The notes below the pieces were generated by a model, which worked only from the letters and a program-made list of their open reading frames with translations, searched no databases and had not been told where the DNA came from. Positions 38,029 through 46,502 of a stretch of 51,903 nt of DNA are shown piece by piece. The DNA comes from Anaerolineales bacterium (lineage in GTDB: Bacteria > Chloroflexota > Anaerolineae > Anaerolineales > DRMV01). Made by a program: the position numbers and the translations under genes. The stretch spans positions 1 through 51,903 of the forward strand of contig JALUDX010000059.1 of NCBI GenBank assembly GCA_027053355.1, in the 5' to 3' direction. Each line of letters opens with the position of its first letter. The first letter of the stretch is position 1.

Positions 38029-38101
38029 CGCCCTCGGCGTGATTCGAACACGCGACCCCTTGCTCCGCAAGCAAGTGCTCTCTCCACTGAGCTACGAGGG
38101 C
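38029..38101 (-). tRNA. tRNA-Arg (anticodon GCG)
   Basis: GCCCTCGTAGCTCAGTGGAGAGAGCACTTGCTTGCGGAGCAAGGGGTCGCGTGTTCGAATCACGCCGAGGGCG; full cloverleaf, 73 nt, A20 and C35 Arg identity positions, no encoded CCA. Confidence 0.93.
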
Positions 38102-38113
38102 GTAAGGCACAGG

Positions 38114-38205
38114 CGGGGAGGGCGGGATTCGAACCCGCGGTGGAGGTTTTAGCCCCCACAACCGCTTAGCAGGCGGCCCCGATCGTCCAACTCCGGCACC
38201 TCCCC
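38114..38205 (-). tRNA. tRNA-Ser (anticodon GCT)
   Basis: GGGGAGGTGCCGGAGTTGGACGATCGGGGCCGCCTGCTAAGCGGTTGTGGGGGCTAAAACCTCCACCGCGGGTTCGAATCCCGCCCTCCCCG; long variable arm. Confidence 0.93.
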
Positions 38206-38269
38206 GAATGATGTGGGTGCTGCTCGCCCCTGGGGAGGATGGGTACCCTGGGGGCTTCCCGCCCGTGGG

Positions 38270-38360
<91 letters not shown>

Positions 38361-38397
38361 CGGAGCGGAGAAATTTTACCACAACGGTCAACCGGAG

Positions 38398-38431
38398 GCA
38401 AGAAAACGAGAACCCGCGTGCGCGGGCCTCT
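38398..38431 (-). terminator. Terminator-like hairpin between tRNA-Gly and tRNA-Ser(TGA)
   Basis: Minus strand GAGAGGCCCGCGCACGCGGGTTCTCGTTTTCTTG: GC stem followed by a T-rich tract. Confidence 0.55.
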
Positions 38432-38434
38432 CTG

Positions 38435-38506
38435 AGCGGGCGACGGGATTCGAACCCGCGAATGGTAGCTTGGGAAGCTACTGCCTTACCACTTGGCGAC
38501 GCCCGC
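38435..38506 (-). tRNA. tRNA-Gly (anticodon CCC)
   Basis: GCGGGCGTCGCCAAGTGGTAAGGCAGTAGCTTCCCAAGCTACCATTCGCGGGTTCGAATCCCGTCGCCCGCT; cloverleaf with loop TTCCCAA. Confidence 0.94.
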
Positions 38507-38593
38507 AATCTGCGGCTAATTTTAGCCAGCCTCGCTTGTTTTGTCAATGAACCATCGGCGCACAAACCCCAACAACGCCACCAGGTAACCAGC

Positions 38594-39370
38594 CTACTTC
38601 CCCCCCGCTTTCGCTAATTCGTCGTCGATGATGCTTTGGAAAACGGAAAAAGGCTGCGCGCCAACCACCGGGATGCCGTTGATGAAAAAGGTAGGCGTCG
38701 AGCGCACGCCCAACTTTTGGGCATACTGCGCGTCGGCGACGATTTCGTCGCGGTATTTGTGGTCTTTCAGGCAGGCGTTGAATTTTTCCATATCCAGCCC
38801 CAGTTCTTGCGCGTAGGTTTGGTAAGCCTGGGTGCTGAGGCCGTGCTTTTGTTGGAAGAGTTTGTCGTGGTAATCCCAGTATTTCCCTTGTTCGCCGGCG
38901 CAATTGGCGGCCTCGGCAGCGGGCAGCGCCTGGGGGTGAAGGCTGGTCAAGGGGAAGTCGCGATAGACGATGCGCACTTTGTCGCCGTAGGTTTGGCGAA
39001 TCTGTTTTTCGACTTGCTCAGCCCAGCGGCGGCAGAAGGGGCACTGATAGTCGGAAAACTCGATGATGGTGACGGGCGCGTCTTTGGGTCCGATGGCGGG
39101 GTCGTCGTCGGCAGAGACCTGATAGCGCCGCGGCTGCTGGGTGGCGGCGGGGGTTTGTTTCCCCGCGGCGGGGCTGTTTTGGGCCGCGGGCGGTTGTTGG
39201 GCCTGCGGCTGGGCCTGGGGTTGCTGGGCCGCGGGCGCGGCTTTTTGGGCCTGCGCCCCCCACAGCAGGAACCCCGCCAAAAGCCCGGCGGCAAAAGCCA
39301 GCACGATGAAAATGTAGAAGGCGCTGATGATGAGCGGTTGGTGCTGTTTTTTGGGGAGTTTTTTAGCCAT
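38594..39370 (-). CDS. Membrane-anchored DsbA-family thioredoxin-fold protein
   Basis: N-terminal TM, Ala/Gln/Pro linker, APVTIIEFSDYQCPFCRRWAEQVEKQIRQTYGDKVRIVYRDFPL...GVRSTPTFFINGIPVVGAQPF. Confidence 0.92.
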   Translation of the reverse strand: MAKKLPKKQHQPLIISAFYIFIVLAFAAGLLAGFLLWGAQAQKAAPAAQQPQAQPQAQQPPAAQNSPAAGKQTPAATQQPRRYQVSADDDPAIGPKDAPVTIIEFSDYQCPFCRRWAEQVEKQIRQTYGDKVRIVYRDFPLTSLHPQALPAAEAANCAGEQGKYWDYHDKLFQQKHGLSTQAYQTYAQELGLDMEKFNACLKDHKYRDEIVADAQYAQKLGVRSTPTFFINGIPVVGAQPFSVFQSIIDDELAKAGGK

Positions 39371-39381
39371 GCGGGTTACTC

Positions 39382-39720
39382 TCAAGAAGCGTTTTTCGTC
39401 GCGGGGGCTTTGCTCTCGGCGGCTTTGGCCTTTTCGGCCTTGGTCGAGGGGGTCTCCGCCGCAGGAGTTTTGGCCGCCGCGGGCTCGGATGACGGGGCGC
39501 CTTCGGAAGTGGCCTTGCCGTTGCCGCCCGTCCCCGAAGGGGAGCGGTGGTCGGTGGCGTAGAAGCCCGACCCCTTGAACACGATGCCCACGGGTTTGTA
39601 CACGCGCCGCACCGCCTCGGCACCGCATTCTGGGCAGCGGGTAGGGGGCGGGTCGTTGAATCTGAGCCGTTGGTCAAAGGTAAAACCACAGGCTTCGCAG
39701 CGGTATGTGTAAACTGGCAT
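39382..39720 (-). CDS. FmdB-family zinc ribbon regulatory protein
   Basis: MPVYTYRCEACGFTFDQRLRFNDPPPTRCPECGAEAVRRVYKPVGIVFKGSGFYATDHR. Confidence 0.92.
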   Translation of the reverse strand: MPVYTYRCEACGFTFDQRLRFNDPPPTRCPECGAEAVRRVYKPVGIVFKGSGFYATDHRSPSGTGGNGKATSEGAPSSEPAAAKTPAAETPSTKAEKAKAAESKAPATKNAS

Positions 39721-39911
39721 CGCATCACCTCGCCCGGCAAAGATAGCCGCTCTTAGGGCGTGGGCAGCATTATAGCGCGCTCCGCCGCCCCTGGCAAGTG
39801 CGATTTGCGTGCCGCGTTCCTTATAGACCTGACCAATCTGGCCCAGCGTGTCACCCGCGGCCTCCACCCATGCCAGCAGAGGCGCAGCAGCACTGCGCCC
39901 CAAAACCGCTG

Positions 39912-39943
39912 GGGTAGGGCAAGGCATTGCCTTGTCCCTACCC
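39912..39943. repeat. REP-like palindrome
   Basis: GGGTAGGGCAAGGCATTGCCTTGTCCCTACCC (one-nt bulge). Confidence 0.6.
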
Positions 39944-39984
39944 TTACGCTCTATTTCCCGCCTCGCTCGATCTGATGGCCGCTT

Positions 39985-41352
39985 TTAGAAGTTGACCTCG
40001 GGTAGGTTGCGCAACGAACGCTGGATGGCCTCTTCAGGGTAGGCGTAGTCTTCCAATTCGCCCGCTAGGTAAGCCTCATAAGCGCTAAGGTCGAAATGGC
40101 CGTGGCCAGAGAAGTTGAACACGATAACCCGTTTCTCGCCGGCTTCTTTGGCCTTGAGCGCCTCGTCGATGGCGACCCTCACCGCGTGGGCGGTTTCCGG
40201 CGCGGGGATGATGCCCTGGGTGCGGGCGAAGAGCACCGCGGCCTCGAACACCGCGCGCTGATGCACGGCGACGGCCTCAATCACGCCCTGGTCGTACAGC
40301 GCGCACACCGTGGGCGCCATGCCGTGGTACCGCAGCCCGCCCGCGTGGATGGGCGCGGGCACGAAGTCGTGCCCCAAAGTGTGCATCTTGACGATGGGGG
40401 TGATTTTGCCCGTGTCGCCGTAGTCGTAGGCATACAGCCCTTTGGTAAGGGTGGGCGCAGCTGTGGGCTCCACGGCAATGACGCGGTAGTCCTTCTTTCC
40501 CTGCAATTTAGCCTGCAGGAAGGGGAAAGCAAAGCCGCCAAAATTGGAGCCGCCGCCGATGCAGCCGATGAGCACGTCGGGCGCTTCGCCGGCGAGTTCC
40601 ATCTGCTTCATGGTCTCCTGGCCGATGACGGTTTGGTGCAGCAGCACATGGTTGAGCACCGAGCCGAGGCTGTATTTTTTCTTACCGTTGGAAGTGAGCG
40701 CGGCCTCCACGGCCTCGGAAATAGCGATGCCCAGCGAGCCGGGGCTGTTGGGGTCTTCGGCCAAAATGCGGCGGCCGATTTCGGTGCGGTCGGTGGGGCT
40801 GGCGAACACCTGCGCGCCGTAGGTTTCCATCAAAATGCGGCGGTAGGGTTTTTGCTGATAAGAGACCTTGACCATGTACACTTCGACGTCGATGTCGAAG
40901 AAGTTGCCTGCCAGCGCCAGGGCCGAGCCCCACTGCCCCGCGCCGGTTTCGGTGGTCAGCGCGTGCACGCCCTCGGCCTTGTTGTAAAACGCCTGAGCCA
41001 CCGCGGTGTTGGGCTTGTGACTGCCCGAAGGCGAAACCCCTTCATATTTGAAGTAAATGTGCGCGGGCGTCTCCAACGCATGCTCCAGCCGGCGGGCGCG
41101 GATCAGCGGCGTAGGCCGCCACAGCCGATACACCTCCCGCACCGGCTCCGGGATTTCGATGTAGCGCTCGCTGCTCACCTCTTGAGCAATGACCGCCTGG
41201 GGGAAAATGGCCGCTAAGAAATCGGGCGTCACCGGCTCTTTGGTGACGGGGTGTAGCGGCGGCGGCAACGGCGTGGGCAAGTCGGCCGCGATGTTGTACC
41301 AAAACTTGGGCAGGTCGGCTTCGGAAAGCAAAAAACGATATTGGTCAGACAT
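39985..41352 (-). CDS. trpB: TrpB2-type tryptophan synthase beta-like protein
   Basis: [41 protein letters not shown]...[51 protein letters not shown]...[17 protein letters not shown]. Start trimmed from ORF 39985..41667, which would read through the T-box. Confidence 0.92.
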   Translation of the reverse strand: MSDQYRFLLSEADLPKFWYNIAADLPTPLPPPLHPVTKEPVTPDFLAAIFPQAVIAQEVSSERYIEIPEPVREVYRLWRPTPLIRARRLEHALETPAHIYFKYEGVSPSGSHKPNTAVAQAFYNKAEGVHALTTETGAGQWGSALALAGNFFDIDVEVYMVKVSYQQKPYRRILMETYGAQVFASPTDRTEIGRRILAEDPNSPGSLGIAISEAVEAALTSNGKKKYSLGSVLNHVLLHQTVIGQETMKQMELAGEAPDVLIGCIGGGSNFGGFAFPFLQAKLQGKKDYRVIAVEPTAAPTLTKGLYAYDYGDTGKITPIVKMHTLGHDFVPAPIHAGGLRYHGMAPTVCALYDQGVIEAVAVHQRAVFEAAVLFARTQGIIPAPETAHAVRVAIDEALKAKEAGEKRVIVFNFSGHGHFDLSAYEAYLAGELEDYAYPEEAIQRSLRNLPEVNF

Positions 41353-41390
41353 GGAACACCTCCAAAATGGTTGAGATTTGGGTAACCGTT

Positions 41391-41456
41391 CAGCCTTGGG
41401 AAAATAGGCCACGGATGAACGCGGATAATTACGGATCGCCGCGGATTTGAGAGCGT
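41391..41456. repeat. Dispersed repeat copy between T-box and trpB start
   Basis: GTAACCGTTCAGCCTTGGGAAAATAGGCCACGGATGAACGCGGATAATTACGGATCGCCGCGGATTTGAGAG. Confidence 0.75.
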
Positions 41457-41545
41457 CGTAGGGCGGGATGCCAATACAGCGCAGCCCAAGGGAGGCGAGA
41501 CAGTGTGCCGCCAACAAACGCGCGCAACGCAAAGCGCGCTTAACG

Positions 41546-41901
41546 CAAAACGCGCCCGTCCCGCTCAGGGACGAACGCGTCGAAGGCGTCCGCGGTGCCA
41601 CCCCGGTTAGGCTGGCCGCGGGTTTAAAACAAAAAAACCCGCCGTGAAGCGACGGGAAAATCCGCAAGCCACTGGCAAGCCAGCCTCACTCTTTTCGGGT
41701 ACGGCGCTGCTGCGCTTATACCCTTTGCCTCGATAACGGTGGCAACTCCGGCAAGGGCTACTGCCTGAGGGTTCGCCCTGCGGCTCCGAGGCCCATTCAG
41801 CGTCGGCGTGCGGGCCGGCTCTCACCTTCCCCGGCTCTCTGTGCCGTCGTTTCGGCGCTTACTCGTCCTCTTCATCGCCTTTGCGCGCTGTGCGGTTGTT
41901 G
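41546..41901 (-). promoter_or_regulatory. T-box riboswitch leader, Trp (UGG) specifier predicted, with intrinsic terminator
   Basis: Minus strand GGCGATGAAGAGGACGAGTA; AGAGAGCCGGGGAAGGTGAGAGCCGGC; CTGAATGGGCCTCGGAG (specifier TGG at 41793-41795); T-box GGGGTGGCACCGCGG (41590-41604); 13-bp terminator stem ACGCGTTCGTCCC-TGAGC-GGGACGGGCGCGT-TTT (41546-41580). Confidence 0.9.
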
Positions 41902-41907
41902 CGCCGA

Positions 41908-41936
41908 GTTATAAAGGATGCCGGGGGAATTGTCAA
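41908..41936 (-). promoter_or_regulatory. Sigma70 promoter of the T-box/trpB unit
   Basis: Minus strand TTGACA-17 nt-TATAAC. Confidence 0.8.
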
Positions 41937-42056
41937 GGTTTTTTGGAAAAAGCCACAAGGTAAACGCATCTAAGCTTGGTTGCCCGGTCATTCTCTTTTG
42001 CCCGCGGCACGCCTCGTCCTTACTTACCCAGACTGCTTTGAGGCGTAATGATGACG

Positions 42057-42174
42057 TAGGGGCACAGCGTTGCTGTGCTCAGCGCAGGCCATAGGGCGCA
42101 GCGCCGCTGCGCCCCTACAATCATGCGTATGGGCGTGATGTTTTCGTAGGGGCGAACGGCCGTTCGCCCCTACG
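42057..42174. repeat. Cluster of REP-like palindromes
   Basis: GTAGGGGCACAGCGTTGCTGTG; GGGCGCAGCGCCGCTGCGCCC; 30-nt perfect palindrome CGTAGGGGCGAACGGCCGTTCGCCCCTACG (42145-42174). Confidence 0.8.
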
Positions 42175-42341
42175 GGCACTGCTAAAGGCCGCGGCTGACA
42201 CCGTTTCCCCATTTAGACAAAAAGAGTAACTACCTACCCTGCGCCGAAAACGAGGTTGACAAGCAATATTCCAATAACTCTGCCATGCCATGAAACAACA
42301 TTACACCTTACTCGCCCTCACCACTCCCCCAGAGCCGCCTC

Positions 42342-42391
42342 CCTTCGACTTCGCTCAGGGCGGCCTTCGACTTCGCTCAGGGCGGCCTTCG
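42342..42391. repeat. Tandem direct repeat, 22-bp unit x2 plus partial
   Basis: CCTTCGACTTCGCTCAGGGCGG at 42342-42363 and 42364-42385, then CCTTCG. Confidence 0.9.
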
Positions 42392-42445
42392 CGTCGTCGT
42401 GGCGACCCTAACGAATAGCCCCGGGCTTCGTGGTAAACTTGCCCC

Positions 42446-43429
42446 ATGCGTCACTATCGTGCCACAGCAGAAGCCCACCCCAACATCGCGTTCATCAAAT
42501 ACTGGGGCAACCGCGATCACGCGCTGCGAATTCCCAGCAACGGCTCCATTTCCATGAACCTGGCCGGGCTGGTGACCCGCACCACCGTGGTCTTTCGACC
42601 TGATTTGCCCGCGGACCGGCTGATTTTGGCCGGGCAGCCGCGCACAGGCCAGGCTTTGGCGCGGGTCGTGCGGGTGTTGCAGCGCGTGCGGCAATGGTCG
42701 GCGTTGGCCTGGTATGCCGAAGTCCGCTCAGACAACAACTTCCCCACGGGCGCGGGCATTGCTTCTTCGGCCGCGGCCTTTGCCGCGCTGGCCACGGCTG
42801 CGGCTGCGGCCGCGGGGCTGTCCCTTTCCACCCAGGCGCTGAGCCGCCTGGCACGGCTGGGTTCCGGCTCGGCCAGCCGCTCGGTGCCCCCCGGCTTTGT
42901 GGAGTGGTTGGCCGGCAAAAGCGACGCGGCGTCTTACGCGGTGAGCATCGCACCGCCCGACCATTGGGCGCTGGCCGACTGTGTGACCATCGTCACCCAG
43001 GGGCACAAGGCCGTGGGCTCCAGCCAGGGGCACCGCCTGGCCGAAAGCAGCCCTTTTCAGGCCGAGCGGCTGGCCACCGCGCCCCAACGCCTGCAACTGT
43101 GCCGGGAAGCCATTTTGCAGCGCGATTTCGCGGCTTTGGCGCAGGTCGTCGAAGACGATTGCCATCTGATGCACGCGGTGATGCAAACTTCTTCTCCGCG
43201 GCTGTTGTATTGGGAACCGGCCACCCTCGCGGTGATGCACGCGGTGCGGCGCTGGCGTGAGGAAGAGGGGTTGCCTGTGGCCTACACCATCGACGCGGGG
43301 CCCAACGTGCATGTGCTTTGCCCTGCAGACCACGCCCCCGCGGTGCGCCAGCGGTTGGAGGCGCTGCGCGGGGTGCAGCAGGTGTTGGTGGCTCTGCCCG
43401 GTGGCGGTGCGCGGGTGGTAGAAGCCTAA
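42446..43429 (+). CDS. mvaD: Mevalonate (di)phosphate decarboxylase family
   Basis: ATAEAHPNIAFIKYWGNRDHALRIPSNGSISMNLAGL...SDNNFPTGAGIASSAAAFAALATA...LARLGSGSASRSVPPGFVEWLAGKS...AYTIDAGPNVHVL. Confidence 0.9.
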   Translation: MRHYRATAEAHPNIAFIKYWGNRDHALRIPSNGSISMNLAGLVTRTTVVFRPDLPADRLILAGQPRTGQALARVVRVLQRVRQWSALAWYAEVRSDNNFPTGAGIASSAAAFAALATAAAAAAGLSLSTQALSRLARLGSGSASRSVPPGFVEWLAGKSDAASYAVSIAPPDHWALADCVTIVTQGHKAVGSSQGHRLAESSPFQAERLATAPQRLQLCREAILQRDFAALAQVVEDDCHLMHAVMQTSSPRLLYWEPATLAVMHAVRRWREEEGLPVAYTIDAGPNVHVLCPADHAPAVRQRLEALRGVQQVLVALPGGGARVVEA

Positions 43430-43796
43430 AGCGCGGCGTAGCCGCTCCGTTTTGAGGAAATAGAACACGGATGGCAACTGCCTGTCTGTTGGGCTGGGGG
43501 CAGCGTTATAACCTTCGCTGCGTGGCGTGGGCAGAAGTCCACCTGCGTGGGTGTTTCCCTTTGCAGCCGTGGCTTTGGTCGTCGAGGGCTAACGGCAGCA
43601 GTCGAAACTGTGTTTGCCCTTCGCCAAACCCTCTCGCGGCAATTTCTGCCACCAGCCGGCAACGGATGCACGCCGCGCGACAATGAGTAGGTGTCAATTA
43701 TCACTTCCCGCCCCACGTATTGTTGCCTACAATAAAAAGTGCTGGCAAGACGCTGTTTGGCACCAGACAGACCCCAAGGCCAACAAGGAGGCTCAG

Positions 43797-44672
43797 ATGC
43801 AACCAGATCTCACCCAAGAACTGCTGGAACTCGTACGCTTGACCGCAACCAGCCTGCCCGCGGACGTGGAACAGACCATCGCCGCGGCGCGGGATAAAGA
43901 AGACGCAGGCTCGGTGGCGCGCAGCGTGTTGGACACCATCTTGCGGAACGTGCAGATGGCCCGCGAACATTCCACGCCCATCTGCCAAGACACGGGCACA
44001 CCCATTTTCTACGTCGATATTCCGGCTGGCTGGAGTATTCGCGAGTTCCGCCGCCAAATCGAAGCCGCGGTGGCCGAGGCAACCCGGCGGGTTTACCTGC
44101 GCCCCAACGCGGTCAACAGCCTGACCGGCAAGAACACGGGCAACAACCTGGGCGACGAATACTTCCCCACCGTGCATTTTCACGAAGTGGATGGCGATAC
44201 GGTCACCGTGCGCCTGATGCTCAAGGGCGGCGGGTCGGAAAACGTCTCCACCCAGTACAAACTGCCCGATACCCGCCTGCACGCCGGCCGCGACCTGGAA
44301 GGCGTGTACAAAGTGGTGATGGACGCAGTGTACCAGGCCCAGGGCAAAGGCTGCGCGCCCGGCTTCTTGGGCGTCGGCATTGGCGGCGACCGCGGCTCTT
44401 CCTTCTACGCGGCGAAAGAAGCCCTCTGGCGCACCCTCGACGAACCCAACCCCGACCCCGAACTGGACGCGTTGGAACGCCGCATCACCGAAGACGCCAA
44501 CAAATTAGGCATCGGCCCCATGGGGCTGGGCGGCAAGACCACCGTGATGGCCACCCGCATCAAAGCCATCCACCGCTTGCCCGCCTGCTACTTCGTTTCC
44601 ATTGCCTACATGTGCTGGGCGTATCGCCGCCACACCATGATCTATCGCAACGGCCAGGTGGAATATAAGTAA
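43797..44672 (+). CDS. Class I fumarate hydratase, alpha subunit
   Basis: MAREHSTPICQDTGTPIFYVDIP...YLRPNAVNSLTGKNTGNNLGDEYFPTVHFHE...LKGGGSENVSTQYKLPD...LGIGPMGLGGKTTVMATRIKAIHRLPACYFVSIAYMCWAYRR. Confidence 0.93.
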   Translation: MQPDLTQELLELVRLTATSLPADVEQTIAAARDKEDAGSVARSVLDTILRNVQMAREHSTPICQDTGTPIFYVDIPAGWSIREFRRQIEAAVAEATRRVYLRPNAVNSLTGKNTGNNLGDEYFPTVHFHEVDGDTVTVRLMLKGGGSENVSTQYKLPDTRLHAGRDLEGVYKVVMDAVYQAQGKGCAPGFLGVGIGGDRGSSFYAAKEALWRTLDEPNPDPELDALERRITEDANKLGIGPMGLGGKTTVMATRIKAIHRLPACYFVSIAYMCWAYRRHTMIYRNGQVEYK

Positions 44673-44703
44673 AGCCGCCGATTTCGAGAGGAGGAAGCAA
44701 ACC

Positions 44704-45324
44704 ATGCGCGAAATTACCATCCCCATCGACGACGAAACCATCCGCAGCCTGAAAGCGGGTGATACCGTAGCCCTGACGGGCGTGATGATGACCGGCCGCG
44801 ACGCGGTGCACAAATGGCTGATGGATACGTTCATCAACAAAACCCGCCAGCCCCAGGGCGACGACCTGGAGGTTTACGAAGCCATCAAGAAAATTTTAGA
44901 CCATGGCGTGCTCTACCACTGCGGGCCGGTGGTCTCTGGCATCGAAACGGGCGATTACAAATTCGTGGCCGCGGGGCCGACCACCAGCATCCGTGAAGAG
45001 CCCTACGAAGCCACGGTGATCAAACACTTCAACATCAAGGGCGTCATCGGCAAAGGCGGCATGGGCCCCAACACCCTCAAAGCCTGCCAAGAAACCCCCG
45101 CGGTCTATTTCCACGCGGTGGGCGGCGCGGCCTCGCTGATTGCCCAGAGCGTCCAGCGGGTGTTGGGCGTTTACAAACTGGAATTTGGGGTGCCCGAGGC
45201 CATGTGGGTCATTGAGGTCAAGGCCTTCCCCGTGATCGTGACCATGGACAGCCACGGCAACAGTTTGCACAAGAGCGTGCTCGAATCTTCGCAAGCGCGC
45301 TATCGGGAACTCATTGGCGCGTGA
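44704..45324 (+). CDS. Class I fumarate hydratase, beta subunit
   Basis: LTGVMMTGRDAVHKWL...LYHCGPVVSGIETGDYKFVAAGPTTSIREEPYEATVIKHFNIKGVIGKGGMGPNTLKACQETPAVYFHAVGGAASLIAQSV. Confidence 0.94.
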   Translation: MREITIPIDDETIRSLKAGDTVALTGVMMTGRDAVHKWLMDTFINKTRQPQGDDLEVYEAIKKILDHGVLYHCGPVVSGIETGDYKFVAAGPTTSIREEPYEATVIKHFNIKGVIGKGGMGPNTLKACQETPAVYFHAVGGAASLIAQSVQRVLGVYKLEFGVPEAMWVIEVKAFPVIVTMDSHGNSLHKSVLESSQARYRELIGA

Positions 45325-45352
45325 TACGCCTTGCCGGCTTTACCTTAACCTT

Positions 45353-45386
45353 CGCCGCGGACGCGCTGTGCGCCCGCGGCGTTTTT
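45353..45386 (+). terminator. Rho-independent terminator after the fumarase genes
   Basis: CGCCGCGG-ac-GCGC-tgt-GCGC-CCGCGGCG-TTTTT. Confidence 0.9.
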
Positions 45387-45461
45387 GCCTCGGTGCTATA
45401 ATTCCCTCTGCCTGTTTAAACCCCGCCCAGCGCAAGCCGTTTCCCTTTCCGGAGAAAGGCC

Positions 45462-46502
45462 ATGCCAGAAATGATGAAAGCCGTGCTCAAAGCCGCTCCT
45501 GGCCCAGGGTTGACCTTGGGCGAGCGGCCCGTGCCCACCATCGGACCCCACGATGTGCTGGTCAAGGTGCGGGCGGCCTCGATTTGCGGCACTGATTTGC
45601 ACATCTATCACTGGGACCCTTGGGCGGCAGACCGTCTGCATCCTCCTGTGATTACCGGCCACGAGGTTTGCGGCGATGTCGTCGCGGTGGGGCGTGAGGT
45701 CAACCGGGTGCGCGTGGGGGATTTCGTTTCCCTGGAATCGCACGTCATCTGCAACCACTGCCGCTTTTGCCTCACCGGCAACGGCCACCTCTGCGAAAAC
45801 ACCCAACTCATCGGTGTAGATCGGGACGGCGGTTTTGCGGACTACATTGCCATCCCCGCGCAAAACGCGTGGCCTAACCCGCCCGATTTGCCCCTTGAGG
45901 TCGCGGTGCTGATGGAAAACTTCGGCAACGCGGTGCACACCGCGTTTGCCGTGGATGTGCGCGCCAAAAAGGTCTTGATCACCGGCTGCGGCCCGGTGGG
46001 GCTGATGACCATCGCGGTGGTCAAAGCCATCGGCGCGCGTGCGGTCTTCGCCACCGACATCAGTGATTATCGCTTAGAGTTTGCCCACCGCCTGGGTGCA
46101 GACCACACTTTCAACGCCCGCACCCAGGCCGTGGTGGAAGAAATCATGGCCCTGACTCACGGCGAAGGGGTCGACGTGTGGCTGGAAATGTCAGGGGCCG
46201 AAAGCGCCATCGCGCAGGGCTTCGCCGCGCTCAAGCCGGGCGGTGAGGTCGCTGCTTTGGGGGTGGCCGGCCGCCCTATTCATTTAGATTGGGACCATCA
46301 TGTGGTGTTCAAGGGCGCGACCATCAAAGGCATCACTGGTCGCCGCCTGTGGGAAACCTGGTACCAGGCCCGGGGGCTGATTTTTTCGGGCGCGGTGGAT
46401 CTCAGCCAATTGGTGACCCACCGCTACCGGCTGGAAGACTTCAAGCAGGCCTTCGCAGTGATGGAATCCGGCGAATCGGGCAAGGTGATGCTGGTGCCAT
46501 GA
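45462..46502 (+). CDS. tdh: Zn-dependent L-threonine 3-dehydrogenase
   Basis: VRAASICGTDLHIYHWDPWAADRLHPPVITGHEVCGDVVAVG...ESHVICNHCRFCLTGNGHLCENTQLIGVDRDGGFADYIAIPAQNAWPNP; MT domain VLITGCGPVGLMTIAVVKAIGA. Confidence 0.92.
   Translation: MPEMMKAVLKAAPGPGLTLGERPVPTIGPHDVLVKVRAASICGTDLHIYHWDPWAADRLHPPVITGHEVCGDVVAVGREVNRVRVGDFVSLESHVICNHCRFCLTGNGHLCENTQLIGVDRDGGFADYIAIPAQNAWPNPPDLPLEVAVLMENFGNAVHTAFAVDVRAKKVLITGCGPVGLMTIAVVKAIGARAVFATDISDYRLEFAHRLGADHTFNARTQAVVEEIMALTHGEGVDVWLEMSGAESAIAQGFAALKPGGEVAALGVAGRPIHLDWDHHVVFKGATIKGITGRRLWETWYQARGLIFSGAVDLSQLVTHRYRLEDFKQAFAVMESGESGKVMLVP

Noticed and set aside
37975-38070. Upstream extension of the FAD oxidoreductase ORF
   Set aside because: It would overlap the tRNA-Arg gene and its terminator hairpin; the GxGxxG Rossmann start is at MTLEVDVLIVG (37974).
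41353-41667. N-terminal extension of the trpB ORF through the leader
   Set aside because: This segment is T-box terminator plus dispersed repeat; the TrpB2 N-terminus starts at MSDQYRF (41352).
43430-43715. Possible structured ncRNA (RNase P, SRP, 6S) in the mvaD-fumarase gap
   Set aside because: I searched both strands by eye for the conserved core motifs of these RNAs and found none convincing.
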